A stretch of 47,398 nt of DNA, from assembly GCF_000275845.1 (NCBI RefSeq), contig NW_006766924.1, forward strand, positions 40,484 to 87,881, written 5' to 3'. Every line of letters begins with the position of its first letter. Within the stretch, counting starts at the first letter, position 1. The notes under the pieces are model-generated. The model saw only the letters and a list, made by a program, of their open reading frames with translations, was not told where the DNA came from and did no database searches. The position numbers and the translations under genes are program-made. Below, piece after piece: positions 34,357-45,787 of the stretch. Origin of the DNA: Dichomitus squalens LYAD-421 SS1. Taxonomy: Eukaryota; Basidiomycota; Agaricomycetes; Polyporales; Polyporaceae.

Positions 34357-36486
34357 TCAGACGGCCTGTCCAAACGAGACATCCGGACTCGCGCGCATCT
34401 CCCGCAGCTCGACGTGCCACCAATCCAGGTCCACCTCCCCCGAGACGTACACTGTCCGTGTGTTCCCCTGCGAGACCTCCACCCGCGTGCTCTCGCGCGG
34501 GTACTCGTGCGCATGCCGCGGCGCGGCCGGCGGGCGGAGCGTCTCTGCAGACGTCGCCGTCGACAGAGACACAGGCGTCGGCGCAAGGGTCCGCCCGTTC
34601 GCTGCCTCGCGCTGGCGTCCGAGCGCCACGCGCCCGCTGCCTAGAGGACTCACGCTCGGCACGCGCTCGCTGCCCAGGGGACTCGCGCTCGGCGCGCACA
34701 GGGTGCTCGTGGGCGTGACGGTCGCCTCGCGCAGCGTCGTCTCGGACAGCGACGTGAACGCGGAGATGGCGGAGGACTCTGCGAGGGGCGACACGGGCAC
34801 GTGCAGCGGGAGGTCGATCGCGACGGGGGTGTTCGCGCCTGTCGCCGGGAGGTCGCGGATGTTGAAGAGAATGGGGTCGCCGACGCCGGAGTAGTACGCG
34901 CGCCGGATGTTGAGGAGGAGGCGGGTGCAGTTCGTGATGCTGAGCGAGAGCGCGAACGCGACTGGGGCTTGGTAGGTCCCGATATCCTGTATACGGTACG
35001 CGTGAAGGGATGAGAACTTGGTGCGGATGCACAGCAATGTGAAGGTAGGAGAAGCGTACGCTGGAGGTCATCCATATGAGTGCGCATGCCAAGTACGAAG
35101 CAAAGATGCTGCCGATGTGACGTGCGGTGTGAGCTTTTCTATCCATCAGTAGAATCAGGTGCCTTACGCGAGGAAGTTCAATAGCGAGTGCCTGTAGATC
35201 ATGTCTAGCAGGCCGTCGTACGTATATGCCCACCGCCAGCCACGCGTCGACGTCATCCCTGCACATCCTCGATACACGAACAAGAGGAGCAGCAGGGAGT
35301 CGTATGCGAGGATGGGCACCCACAAGAGTGGGAATGGCGATTCTACATGTAGAAAACAGAAGTCGACATTGGGGTTTGCATGAAAGGCTCTGGCTAGTGG
35401 AGTCTCATGTATTAGAATCCCCCTTATTCAGCAACAAGCTTGGAATTTGATCACACCTTCAAAGTGCTCGAATGATATCGTCAGGATCGACACGACACTG
35501 GTAATTTCTGCGATGTAGCAGATGCCCGTTAGGGCTAATATCCACTTGTTTTTATTGTAGACCACGTAGATCCACAACAGGAGCACGGCTATCCAGGAGT
35601 TCGAGGGTTGTCGTCAGTTCCCAGAGCTCGTTGCGAGTATCTTACCTTCAGAGGTGAAAAGTATACCGCAGTATCCCCATGTTTCCCAGTAAAACCAGAA
35701 CGTGCAGCTACCGGCGACTAGACCGTTGAGCGAGCTAGCGAACATGGCGGATGTTCTCTTCACTTACAACTAATTCAGAGTCAGAGCACATTACGGGCTT
35801 GCAAATCCAAGAGGCACTCACTTCGTCGTTGATAATGGGCGAGTTGAATGCTAGAGTGCCGGCGTCCGTCCATTCAGCGCCACCGCTCGCACGTCAGAAT
35901 GCGAAAAGTCTGACCGTAAACTTGGAAGCTATCAGAGGTCCACAGGGGTATCGCGGCGCAGTCAGGACGAATGTTCGCTCTAATGTGCGGCTGGGAAGCC
36001 TCGACCAATGAACGAACTCACAGGACGCATGCCACCCCAAAATATCGATGCTGCCATCAAGAAAATGATATGGGTGCTTGAGCGGGGATGGGGGCAGACG
36101 GGCCGTACCCACAAAAAGGCCAGTTTGATCACCGACCACCGCTTCTTCTGCGATGCGGTCTCAGCAACACTCTACGCCCCACTTGGACAGGAGCATATGT
36201 GCACTCACCCATATCAGCTCTATCTCCCGCTCCATACATACGACTGTGGGTACACGGCGTTAGCGCATCGTTCGCCTCTGTACAGTTAGCAGTGCGTACT
36301 ATAATCATAAATGACGATCGTCGCGGTTACGACTGGGAACTAGACGTCAGTGTATGGGAAGGGATTGGCTGTATACTTAGAGCACTCACATGACACCAAC
36401 TGTGTTGCACGGACATTTCGCACGGACGTAACAAGCTCATGGAGCTCATGGAGGGCTTCTGCGAGCTGGCTGGGCTGATCGGCCAT
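34357..36486 (-). CDS. DUF6533-domain seven-helix membrane protein
   Basis: Eleven exons on the minus strand join in frame to 479 aa: 36486-36397, 36339-36300, 36243-36209, 36147-36109, 36050-36022, 35885-35822, 35757-35646, 35588-35457, 35387-35168, 35108-35060, 34986-34357. The DUF6533 signature spans the first five exons: VIYDYIVCMEREIELIW, then KKRWSVIKLAFLWHRYFGVA. Further predicted helices include CTFWFYWETWGYCGILF, AVLLLWIYVVYNKNKW with ILALTGICYIAEI, FPLLWVPILAYDSLLLLLF and SIFASYLACALIW. The last exon carries a family-typical LLLNIRRAY and then a long Ser/Thr/Arg-rich, probably cytosolic tail. DUF6533 proteins are orphan seven-helix proteins, often greatly expanded in Agaricomycetes. 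Several exons are only 29-40 nt. Exon 1 appears to use a GTGTCA donor (36396) rather than the nearby GTGAGT, because only that keeps the frame. Confidence 0.88.
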
Positions 36487-38700
36487 GGTCGCACACCAGT
36501 ATAAGTTCGGAAACACAGGGAGGGAGCGACTGAGCCAGGAAGGCGAAGGGGGACAAAGCAAGTGGGACTGCGGGGAGGCGGGTAGCACGCGCAAGCCGGC
36601 CTATTAAGGGGACGACACAGAAGGGAAGCCGAGAAGCACCGGGGGCAGGGAGGCCTCTTCTCCACTACAGAATTCAATATGTGCGACGTTTGCTGCCGTA
36701 AACGCGTCGTTCCATGCCGAAGTCGGAGGGGGGGAGAGGCAGGAGGGTGTGCGGAATAGGGTGCGTCGACGCGACAGGGCTCGCGACCTTGTACGTGTAT
36801 CCGCGTTTTCATGGCGCCGTCGCCAGCTCCCCGCTTTACATGGCGCAGCGTCGTTGCCTGGGTTAGCCATCTGGAAGTGCTGGAAGAACGTGCCGGAGTG
36901 CAGCGCGGCAATAGGGCCATCACCTTGAGAACGCAGTTAGAGTTTGCGGCCGATTGCGAGGGCGTAGACAGCGACAGGAGGTCACGCAGGGGGCGGTGGG
37001 TTCCCAGCGACAAAGGCCTCGTTCACGTCAGCTCGGCGTTTCCACGATGGTGCCGACGCTGTGGCTGGCCAGGACATCTTTTGCGTCATGACTCTAGAGT
37101 GCTAGCAGGGAATGATGCTTGTCGTAAGCTCAGGCATAAGTAGGCGGCGGGGAAGTGACGTGGGACGGCCCCATGCGGCGTTACGAAACTGCCATGCCCC
37201 CAGCCAGGCGGATCCTGTCAGGTATAGCGAGGACGGTAGTGCGGTCGGACATAACCAGGACGAGAGGACGCACGCCGCGGACGTGTTGCACATGCTTCAG
37301 ACATGTTGTCCGCACTCGAGTGCATGTGGAGATGTCAAAGAAACGCTGCACATCAAGGATTGGGCCATAGGACCCGGGTCTCTGTTTGCAACAAGCCGGG
37401 AGGCGGGCTCACGGAAACGCCACTACTATGGAGTCTGTCGTCGAATGTACGACGCACGAGACAGCAGAATCGACGGGCGGCTAAGACAAAGGGGGAGCGG
37501 CAAGAAAGGCATCTGTGGCGTTGCGGAGCCCAAAAGATCAGATGTCGAGGAGCGCCGGGATATTCCGCAAGCGGGGAGAAGCACACTGGCATCCCACCAA
37601 CATGCACTCGAGCTTGAAGTACATACCGACGACGCAGTGATCCTGAACATAGCGAGCCACGAGCCGTACGATTATCGACGTCACCTAGTAGTTGTTCAGG
37701 AGCGCTATGAAGAAGCAGATGGCGGAAAGACCGCGGGCTTGCAATGTTTCAAACACAGATAGAAGAAAAACCTCGGTGAATTTGTATATATGCGCTCAAA
37801 ACTTGCATTTTACGGCAGCCTTGCCAGGGAGCAAGCGTCAGCAAGCTTGAGCACGGGGATAGTGAACCATGTACAGTCGAACAGGACAAAGACGAGCCAT
37901 GAACGAGTCCTTGCCCTTGAGACCCTACTTATGCCACTACGCGAGTAGGAGTCCATCACGATGCCGCGCCGCGACAGAATACCATGGAGGCAGGAATTTC
38001 CTTTCTCCTCCTAATATGGCCTCGATGGCAACACACTCCCTCCAGTTTTGGGATACGTTGGAGTCGCCATTACATATCCAGATCCCGAGTAACCTTCACT
38101 CTCTGGGAAGCTGTAGCTTAAATAGGCTGTATCATGCATCTGGATCCTCCCCGATCGGGCTCACATAGTGCATGCCTAAACTCGGTAGGTCTGCCTGACC
38201 TATCGTACAGACACAGCGAAGAAGGCGTTTTCGCATGTATTATATAGACCATCAAGCAGAAGTTGTACCGCTTCGTCGAAGCGAGGTCGTAGTTTAGTCG
38301 GTTTCGACGGTCCATTGACATAGCCATGGCGTGTTGGGGCTGTTTCGAAGAAAGTTATGCCGCAAGCACCCGTCTGCCACTCAGGTATCGGCACTGTGGA
38401 GGCGCTGCAGACAGGTCGCGGGGGAAGCCGGTTGAAAAGAATCTCCAAGCCGAATCATGATTGTCTTCAATAGTACATCCAATCCATTTCCTGTGGTCGT
38501 AACATTGAAATTTGAGGCTAGAATTCGGCCTCGGACGCGATGTCGATGTCCGGTACGCCTTAGCGTGTAAAGCACAAGGACGAGACGAAAGTCTCTACGG
38601 AAACCGCCATCCCTTGTAAAGGTGACAACAAGTACGATGGTGTGGGCAATAAAGAGGTGGGGGAATAGGGTGGGGAGGGGTATAGCGATATGATGGGTAC
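36487..38700. other. Intergenic, no gene recognised
   Basis: Next to 36487 is the promoter of the DUF6533 gene; next to 38700 is the 3' flank of the PLC-like gene. In between, a plus-strand 216-codon frame (37112-37762) and others show no motif, no good codon pattern and no splice-linked continuation. I see no supported gene. Confidence 0.45.
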
Positions 38701-40401
38701 TCACGCCAGCCCGTTGAGCTGGTTGACCGCGTCGAGGCCATGCCCGGTGTTCACCCAGTCGAGCAGGACGAAATTAGGCGCGCGGCCCGCAGCGAAGCCC
38801 TGGCAGCCGGCAGCGTTGGCCAAGATCCTGCACCGTCGAGAGCCGTATCAGCATCCACCACAAGAACAGGAACAAAAAAGAAGACGGCACGCACGAGCTG
38901 ACGCTGTTCGTCTTGGACGCGTCGAGGGGGTCCGAGATGATGATGCCCGTGTCGAACAGGTTCTTGTTAAGCGAGTGGTTGATCATGTACAGGTGGTCCT
39001 CGGTCGCGAGCGGGCCGCTGATGCGGTCGACGCTGCACGGGAACGACGCGTTAGTGACCGAGAACGGCGTCTCCCAGACCATGGGGAACTCGGGGAGGAT
39101 GTACGGCACGGAGCGGTCCGTGTCCGCGCCCTTGTCGAGGAAGACGATGACGCGCTTGCCGCTGTCGATGAGTTCGCCGAGCGTCGGCCACTGAAGAGGT
39201 GCGAGGGAACTCAATATGGTTATTATGCTGGCTCAGTTAGAGGCGGGATACGTACGTCGCTCTGCTTGACGGGGATGCTGGGAGGGACGTAGGCCAGGTC
39301 TGCGATCCCCGACGCTTGGAACGGTGGGTCCCAGAGCTCGGTGAGGCTCGCGTTCTCGGGGTTCGTGAAGATGAAGGTGAGGACCTCGTTAGGGTTCGCC
39401 GTCAGGAAGTCGTGAACCTTTGTGAGGTAGTCCTCAACAGATCCGCCATCGAACAGCAGCTGGGATATTATGTTCGCTGGGCGGAGAAGACAACGGCGAG
39501 TCGAAATGTAGACTCACGCAGCTCGTGTGGCAGAAGTGGAGGACGCCGTCGTTGCTGTAACGGATCGTTCAATAGGAATGCTCCTGAAGTGTTGTAAGAG
39601 TACGAACACATGCGCTTGCGCTTGAAGCAGGCGAACGCCAAGGCCCAGCTGGGTAGGGATGTCAACCCGCTGGTCGGCAGAAACTGCATGCCAACACCGT
39701 CAACTGACGATCCGAAGAACCGACTGACGCCAGCCACTCACGAGCCAGGGGATCGTCGCTGAACGCGAACGAATCGTGTGCTGGATGGAGATATCAGCTC
39801 TGCTCGAAGACAAGTACGATGCAAAAGGGGGCCCGATTCTCAAAGTCACCCGCCACTGGACGGGTCGAGAGTCCCGCATTTAGCATGCGAGCGACGTCGG
39901 GTCTCGTGTTCCCTACGGGTCTACCGCTCTCACCAAGATAGCGAACAGTTTGACTTTCGAGCACGTCGAAGACGAGAGCCATTCATGTCGATGATCACCA
40001 ACGTCGAGGGACTTCGTGCAGCAGAAGTCTCAGCTTCGCCACAGAGCTTTCTTTTGGATAGTGGCCTCTAGAATTGAGAACGCCTATTGCATGTTGTCAC
40101 TCACCTCCAAGGAACGTCACGTTGCCATAGCTTCGATTGCAAAGTTCTGCATGACCGTTGCAGACGTCCGCTCTGCCGCAAAACAGGTCAGCAACCGCGT
40201 AGAATGCAAGTACACAGTCGTTGGGCCGGGTCCCGTTGCGCTCGCAACGGTGAGCAAGGCTACCGGTACGACGTCGGGGCGCGGTCCGGGTAAATGGACG
40301 TGAGAACCGTAACATGGTGCGCACCTTCTCTGGGGGACTATGGCTCCCTTAACTGAAGCGATAGCGGCGGCTACGCTCAGGAAGATTGACGCTGCTCGCA
40401 T
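38701..40401 (-). CDS. Secreted PLC-like phosphodiesterase (PI-PLC X-like)
   Basis: Eight exons on the minus strand join in frame to 307 aa: 40401-40325, 40172-40105, 39780-39742, 39683-39608, 39554-39518, 39459-39256, 39190-38895, 38827-38701. A signal peptide is clear (MRAASIFLSVAAAIASVKG). The mature part begins with Cys-containing CNGHAELCNRSYGNVTFLG, then GAHDSFAF with the first catalytic-type His, DIPTQLGLGVRLLQAQAH, and VLHFCHTSC with the second His, as in bacterial-type PI-PLC/TIM-barrel phosphodiesterases. Later come FIFTNPENAS, RVIVFLDKGADT and the end NFVLLDWVNTGHGLDAVNQL, all family-typical. The substrate is unknown; fungal members are usually called PLC-like phosphodiesterases. 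N-glycosylation sequons suggest secretion. The third exon is preceded by a 324-base intron (39781-40104), much longer than the others, because it contains a dispersed repeat. Confidence 0.92.
39874..40048. repeat. Dispersed repeat, copy B, inside intron of PLC-like gene
   Basis: Same element as 1191-1376, same orientation in the window. It lies wholly in intron 2 of the PLC-like gene (39781-40104), antisense to that gene. The host exon junction still joins in phase (GAHDSFAF), so the insertion seems tolerated by splicing. Confidence 0.75.
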
Positions 40402-41945
40402 GTCGTGATAGGTGAGCGTACGGCGGGAGGGACGTGCGTAAGGAAAGCAGGCGTGGCTTCGGGACCGGGTTTAAAAAGGGCTGAGGTCAGGACGAGAAGC
40501 ACCGAAGGTCACTGTGTACCTGAGGGAACGACGCATGTGGGCTGACGCTTCGATGCCATGGCATCTGATTGCCATGCTGGTCTGCACATCGCGTCAAGCC
40601 AAGCTCACGAGCTTTACGGTGATGCGCGTGCACAGCTTCTCAGCGGATCGACGCAGGCGGACGACTTGTTGGCGGATGGCGAGAGGCGATCTGATGAGCG
40701 TCGCTCGGTAAACACGTGGCCATGTGATATGGCCAAGCGTTGTACGTCGCATCATACACTGGACGTGGGGAGGGTTTTGGACCGCATCTGCAATGAAGTC
40801 AATGACGAAAGGCCGTTCAAGAAGGAAATGTCAACTTCCCTCGGTTGCGGAGCTTGCAATCCACGAACAACAGGAGGTGGTTTGGACGCAGTGAGGCTGA
40901 AGTTGCCATCGGCAAGCGGACACCGGTGGTGCCTCAGTCTCTAGCTATTCTCTTGCGATGATCAATACAGTATCAGGAAGAGATGGAGCGCGGAAAGAAA
41001 TGGCCGCACGAAAGCTGTTCTGTAACAGTACATCAACGTATCTTGGAAGATAAGTAATCCAGGGACATACGCGGTGGAAGGGATTCTCTGATCTCCTGGC
41101 ATTAGGGGGAAACACGACAAGTGTCGGGAGCATACTGTCTTCCTGCCACTTCTCGCTCTCCATGCGTGTCATGTAGAATCATGATGTGGAGGTTTGCTTG
41201 CAATGAGGCAGAACCTCGCCTTCGTGCGGAGGTCGTTTCGACTGGCTTGTGTGCTCCTCAGGCAGCTCCGCTAAGATTTTCACGTCCCGGTAGAGCCCTT
41301 CGCGTTCTGTGAGCAATGTTCAGCAGCGCTGTTTGGCACGGTGAGAGAACGCCAACTTCAAAGTGATACCGAATCGCTGCCTCGAATCGCTGCGGAATTG
41401 CCTTGGAATAAATGAAACGCTACTGCGTTTTCCGCACTATGAGACAAGTGGCTGTGGGAAACCGGGGCGGACAACCCAGAACGTTGGGCTTCGTCATGAT
41501 ACGCTACGTAGCAGGTCAAGACATTTTGTCGCTCAAAAGTTGTTTACCTTCGATGAGGCTGGTTAGGGTTTAGGCCCAGTGAGAACGTGCCTGAATGAGG
41601 TCGATTTGGGGCGTGTGAGATCGCATCCGGCTGTACATACTCGTGCTATGTCGATTTAGGTCGAATGGGTCGTATTTAGCGCCCATCTGATGTTTGTATT
41701 AGCTCTGTGGTCGCGAGATCGGACGTGCATGTCTCTAAGGACATGACGTCTGCTTGTAATTTACAAGCTTGGGCTCCCCAATGCATTATGCATTAACTTG
41801 TGTTTGTCTTTGGCAGATTGCGCGCCGCGACCTCTCTCCGTGTAGCACATCCGCCTGCTCTGGACGCTCACTCCTATTAGGACACCTGGCGACCATTCTC
41901 TCGCCCTCCACACAAAGAGTTTGCTTACGAACCCATCGTGTCGAA
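40402..41945. other. Intergenic, PLC gene promoter and left flank of transposon
   Basis: The part near 40402 is the promoter of the PLC-like gene. 40500-41560 shows nothing coding. A short telomere-like run TTAGGGTTTAGG lies at 41573-41584, directly followed by CCCAGTGAGAACG, and gtcgattt occurs twice (about 41600 and 41650). This may be the left terminal or subterminal part of the transposon, but no matching inverted copy was found within the window. Confidence 0.35.
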
Positions 41946-44900
41946 ATGGCGTCTCCCAAAAAGTTCTATTGCAATTGCGTCAGGTACTGCGGGGGGCAAA
42001 AACGCAAAGTTTCGCGGTCCACCCATTTCAGCCATGCCCCTTACCGGGACGAAGATCTGCAACAGGCTTTTCAACAAGCCCTTCTGGCCGGTGGGTCAGC
42101 GGGTTTGCCATCAACAGTCCCCGATTTGGCACAGGCCGGTCGCACGACTGGCAAGCGGCGCAGAACGCAGACAACGGTACACTTTTTGAGGCTTGTTGAC
42201 GCAGAAGTCAGTATACTCAGTAATTTTAGGTGCCGGCGCAACAGCCTATGGACGCAGGCTCGTCTTCCTCCATTGGTAACCAGGCGCACCAGCCCATGGA
42301 CGCGGGCTCGTCTTCCTCAGCTGGTGACACCGGTCTGGCTCAAGGACCTACCGACGAAGATCCGCAAGAGAGTGGCGAGGTAAGTTTTGCCTCTAGCCGG
42401 GAACCCAGCGTACGTCGATCGGGCGCGATACGACGCACCTATTCATGAGGGGCTCCCTCACGCGCATATATGCACTTGTCTTGCGGAACGGCGTACCAGT
42501 GGAGACCATGAGCGCCTCGATGATCGCCGGAGATCTCTCGGTGTAGCGTCATCAGGGCCGCTCAATGCTTGAGGACGCAGGACGCAGGACGTGTTCAGAG
42601 GCCATTGATGGCTAAGCGAGACTAACCAACAAGCTCGCCTTCGAAACGTGCAGACCTCTCGCCTGTTTGCTGCCCTTGCATGTTCTCCGCGCGCCGAGCG
42701 GCAGACGTAGGGTGATCAACGTGCTGACTTTCCCCGCGCATCCCTATACAGGATCCAGATCCTTTCCCTTTCCAGGATGCTGAGCTAGAACAAGCGGATG
42801 TTCCAATGCGCGACGCCGACCGCCGTGAGTCCTCCCTACGACCTCCTGCGACTGTTGAAGAGGTGCCGGAAGAAGAGCCGGAGTTTGGTATCCACGATGA
42901 GACGGGCACACTCCCCGCGCCTTCTCTCGAGGAGCTGAAACAATCAATGGCTTTCGTGAAGGCTCTCAAAAACGCGTCGCTCGAAGAATCGGGACTGGAT
43001 CCGAAGGTCATCGAGCGGATGCGTAATCCGGAGCGTGACGGAGACCTGCCGGACCTCCAGGCACCTGAAAACCGCGCGCTACGACTCGCGCTCAAACAAT
43101 TCATCTCGACCGGCCACTCAGAAAAAATCTATCGGGACTGTCGGGCGAACATAATGGAGTATAATGAAGGTCTCACCCTGCCTAGCTACGAGGCGATGCA
43201 AAAACTGGTTGAAGAGCTCAGCGGGGTCGTACCGATTGTCACTGACATGTGCCCAGAGACCTGTCTCGCGTACACGGGTCCATTCGCAGGCCTCGATCGG
43301 TGCCCATACGCGGACTGTGGTGCCGCGCGGTACGAGACGCGTGGCACCAAACGTGTGGCGCGCCGAACTTACCAGACGCTTCCGCTGGGCCCGCAGGTTC
43401 AAGCGCTCTACCGGTCGCGACATTGCGCCAAACGAATGCGATACCGCGAGAATGTCATGGAGGAACTGTTGCGCATGGCAAACACTCAGAAGATGGTGGA
43501 GGTCGCCGAAGACGTTTTCTTTGCAGAGGAGTACCTGAAACTGGTCGAGTCGGGCACCATCCGAGAGAACGACCTCGTGCTCATGTTCTTCCTTGACGGC
43601 GCGCAGCTGTACGAGTCGAAGCAGTCCGACTGCTGGATTTACATCTGGGTCCTCTTCGACTTGGCGCCCGACATGCGCTACAAGAAGCGCTACGTCCTTC
43701 CAGGCGCTTTCATTCCGGGGCCCAACAAGCCCAAGAATGTCGACTCATTCCTGTTCCCTGGGCTATACCACGTCGCTGCACTCCAGAATACCCCCCTCAA
43801 AATATGGGACTCGGATCGGCAGACGATTGTCGAGTCGCGACCGATCATACTCTTTGCAACTGGCGACACTCCAGCAATGGCTTATATCAACGGGCTCGTA
43901 GGCCACTCGGGGGCGCATGGTTGCCGGTTGTTCTGTCCCCTTAAGGGGCGCCGCAAGCCTGGGGGAGGCGGCCATTACTACCCGGCCATGCTCAAACCGG
44001 CAGATCCGGAGTACGAGAGTATCCGGGGGAGCAACCACGCTGACTACGTTCTCCGAAACCCACCCCCTGTGCACGAAACGAGCTCTGAGCGGTACTGGCG
44101 GCAGCTCGGCGAAGTTCTACAATGTCAAAATCAGAAACAGTACGCCGCCAAACGACTCGAGACTGGCATAGCAAAACCTTCGCTCTTTATGGGACTTCCG
44201 GTTAACTGTGGTTTTCCTGGGAGCTTTCCTGCCGACATAATGCATCTTCTGACGCTGAATGTTACTGATCTTGTTCTGGGTCTTCTGCGCGGCAACCTGA
44301 AACGTTCTGACACTGACTCTCTTGCGGACTGGGACTGGGCGTGTTTGTCAGACGACGAGACCTGGCGGGCTCACGGCAAGCTGGTAGCGGATGCATCTCT
44401 CTATCTCCCTGGGTCCTTTGATCGTCCTCCGCGGAATCCTGCTGAGAAGATCTCTAGTGGTTACAAAGCCTGGGAGTACATGTACTATGTCTATGGCTAT
44501 CTCCCCGGTCTTCTCTGGTCTGTGCAGAAACCCAAGTATCACGCGCACCTCTGCAAGCTTGTGGCTGGCGCCCAGCTGGCACTCCTGCTCGAAACCCCAG
44601 TGCCGCTCCGGCAGCCTGCTCATACCTTATTGGTCGAGTATGTGGAAGAGTTCGAGGAGATGTTTTACAGTCGCCGGGTCGATCGGCTTCACTTCTGCAG
44701 GCAGGCGCTACACGGCCTTGTCCATCTGATGCCCGAGAACGCGCGTGTTGGGCCAGCTTGGTTGCACTCGCAATGGCCTCTCGAGAACGCTATAGGAAAT
44801 CTGACTGCCGAAATTGGATCCCATTCAAAGCCGTACGCAAATCTTTCGCAGCGAGGCCTCCGACGTGCGCAGATCAGCGCTCTCATCGCGATGTTTCCCG

Positions 44901-45636
44901 ACACCTTGGAAGAGGTCTCCCAGCTCCCACAGGGTGCCATCGATCTCGGCGACCGATTTGCGCTGCTCCATCCAACGATGCGCAACCCCCGGGCAGTGCC
45001 CGCGGATGACTCGGGCGCCCTTATCACTTTCCTCACGATGCAGGGTGTCAGGACTCCCGAGCATTGGATCCCCCGTCTCATCTATTGGGGTCGATTGATG
45101 CTACCTAATGGGCAAATCGCGCGCACCGCCTGGAAAGAATGCGAGGGCGAGCGACGGGGGCGCCCCGTTCATCGATCGCGCATGGTGAAGGTACCATGTC
45201 TCATTTGTTGCACATTCGGGTTTAGCTCACACCGATCATTGGGCAGCTCACAGACGGTTCCTTTGCAGAGGTTCAATATTTTTTTAGGCTCAAGAAGATG
45301 CGCGAGGACGGGGGCACGGACGATGTCGATATGACCTTGGCGATGGTCTCCATGTTCACCCCACCCGACCCAGCCATCCTGCGTGACACATATGGGGCCC
45401 TAAAGGCATGTAGGTATCAAGGAGATGCATCTCGGGTGGTGATTGACGTGAAGCGCATTGCCTCGGTGGTTGCAATGGTCCCGTTGCCTCCGAGACGTGA
45501 GGAGGCCGAAGACCTGCACGCCGCTGAGTTGTACTCAGGTCGTTTTTTTGTAGTGCAGCGACTAGGGTTTGATTGTTCGTGGATCGGGCGGGAGGAAAAT
45601 GCTGCACGGGAAGATGATTCTGACGATGAGAACTAA
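41946..45636 (+). CDS. CACTA-like (Plavaka/Tnp2-type) transposase
   Basis: Four exons join in frame to 1069 aa: 41946-42176, 42230-42379, 42752-45190, 45247-45636. It cuts and moves the element's DNA. The N-terminus has a Cys-rich zinc-finger-like start (FYCNCVRYCGG) followed by SRSTHFSHAPYR, as in basidiomycete Plavaka-type proteins. A linker repeats QPMDAGSSSS twice. The catalytic core has LMFFLDGAQLYESK with its Asp, then DLAPDMRYKKRYVLPGAFIP and PGPNKPKN, the Tnp2-like IPGP motif, ATGDTPAMAYINGLVGHSG and GCRLFCPLKGRRKPG. Further on FPADIMHLLTLNVTDL gives a second acidic/His site and WPLENAIGNL is the usual late motif. The C-terminus is acidic (EDDSDDEN). The assignment to Plavaka rather than another CACTA-like branch is from memory of the family; transposase identity is clear. 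Confidence 0.9.
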
Positions 45637-45787
45637 TATACATTCATTGCATACCACTACATTGAGTGCGACTCCGGCAAAACGAACATGAGTGTCCCGA
45701 CTAGTGCAAAGAAAAGCCGCAGCCGACCAGGTGTGCTTCAAGTAGTCCTGAGAGTACTGTTGTTCTGGCCCACATTTGGAGAGAGAT

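Noticed and set aside
34334..35323. 329-codon minus-strand frame
   Set aside because: It is a different frame across two exons and introns of the DUF6533 gene; the true frame ends at 34357 and carries the family motifs.
37112..37762. 216-codon plus-strand frame
   Set aside because: No recognisable motif, ordinary-looking random composition and no supporting promoter or introns.
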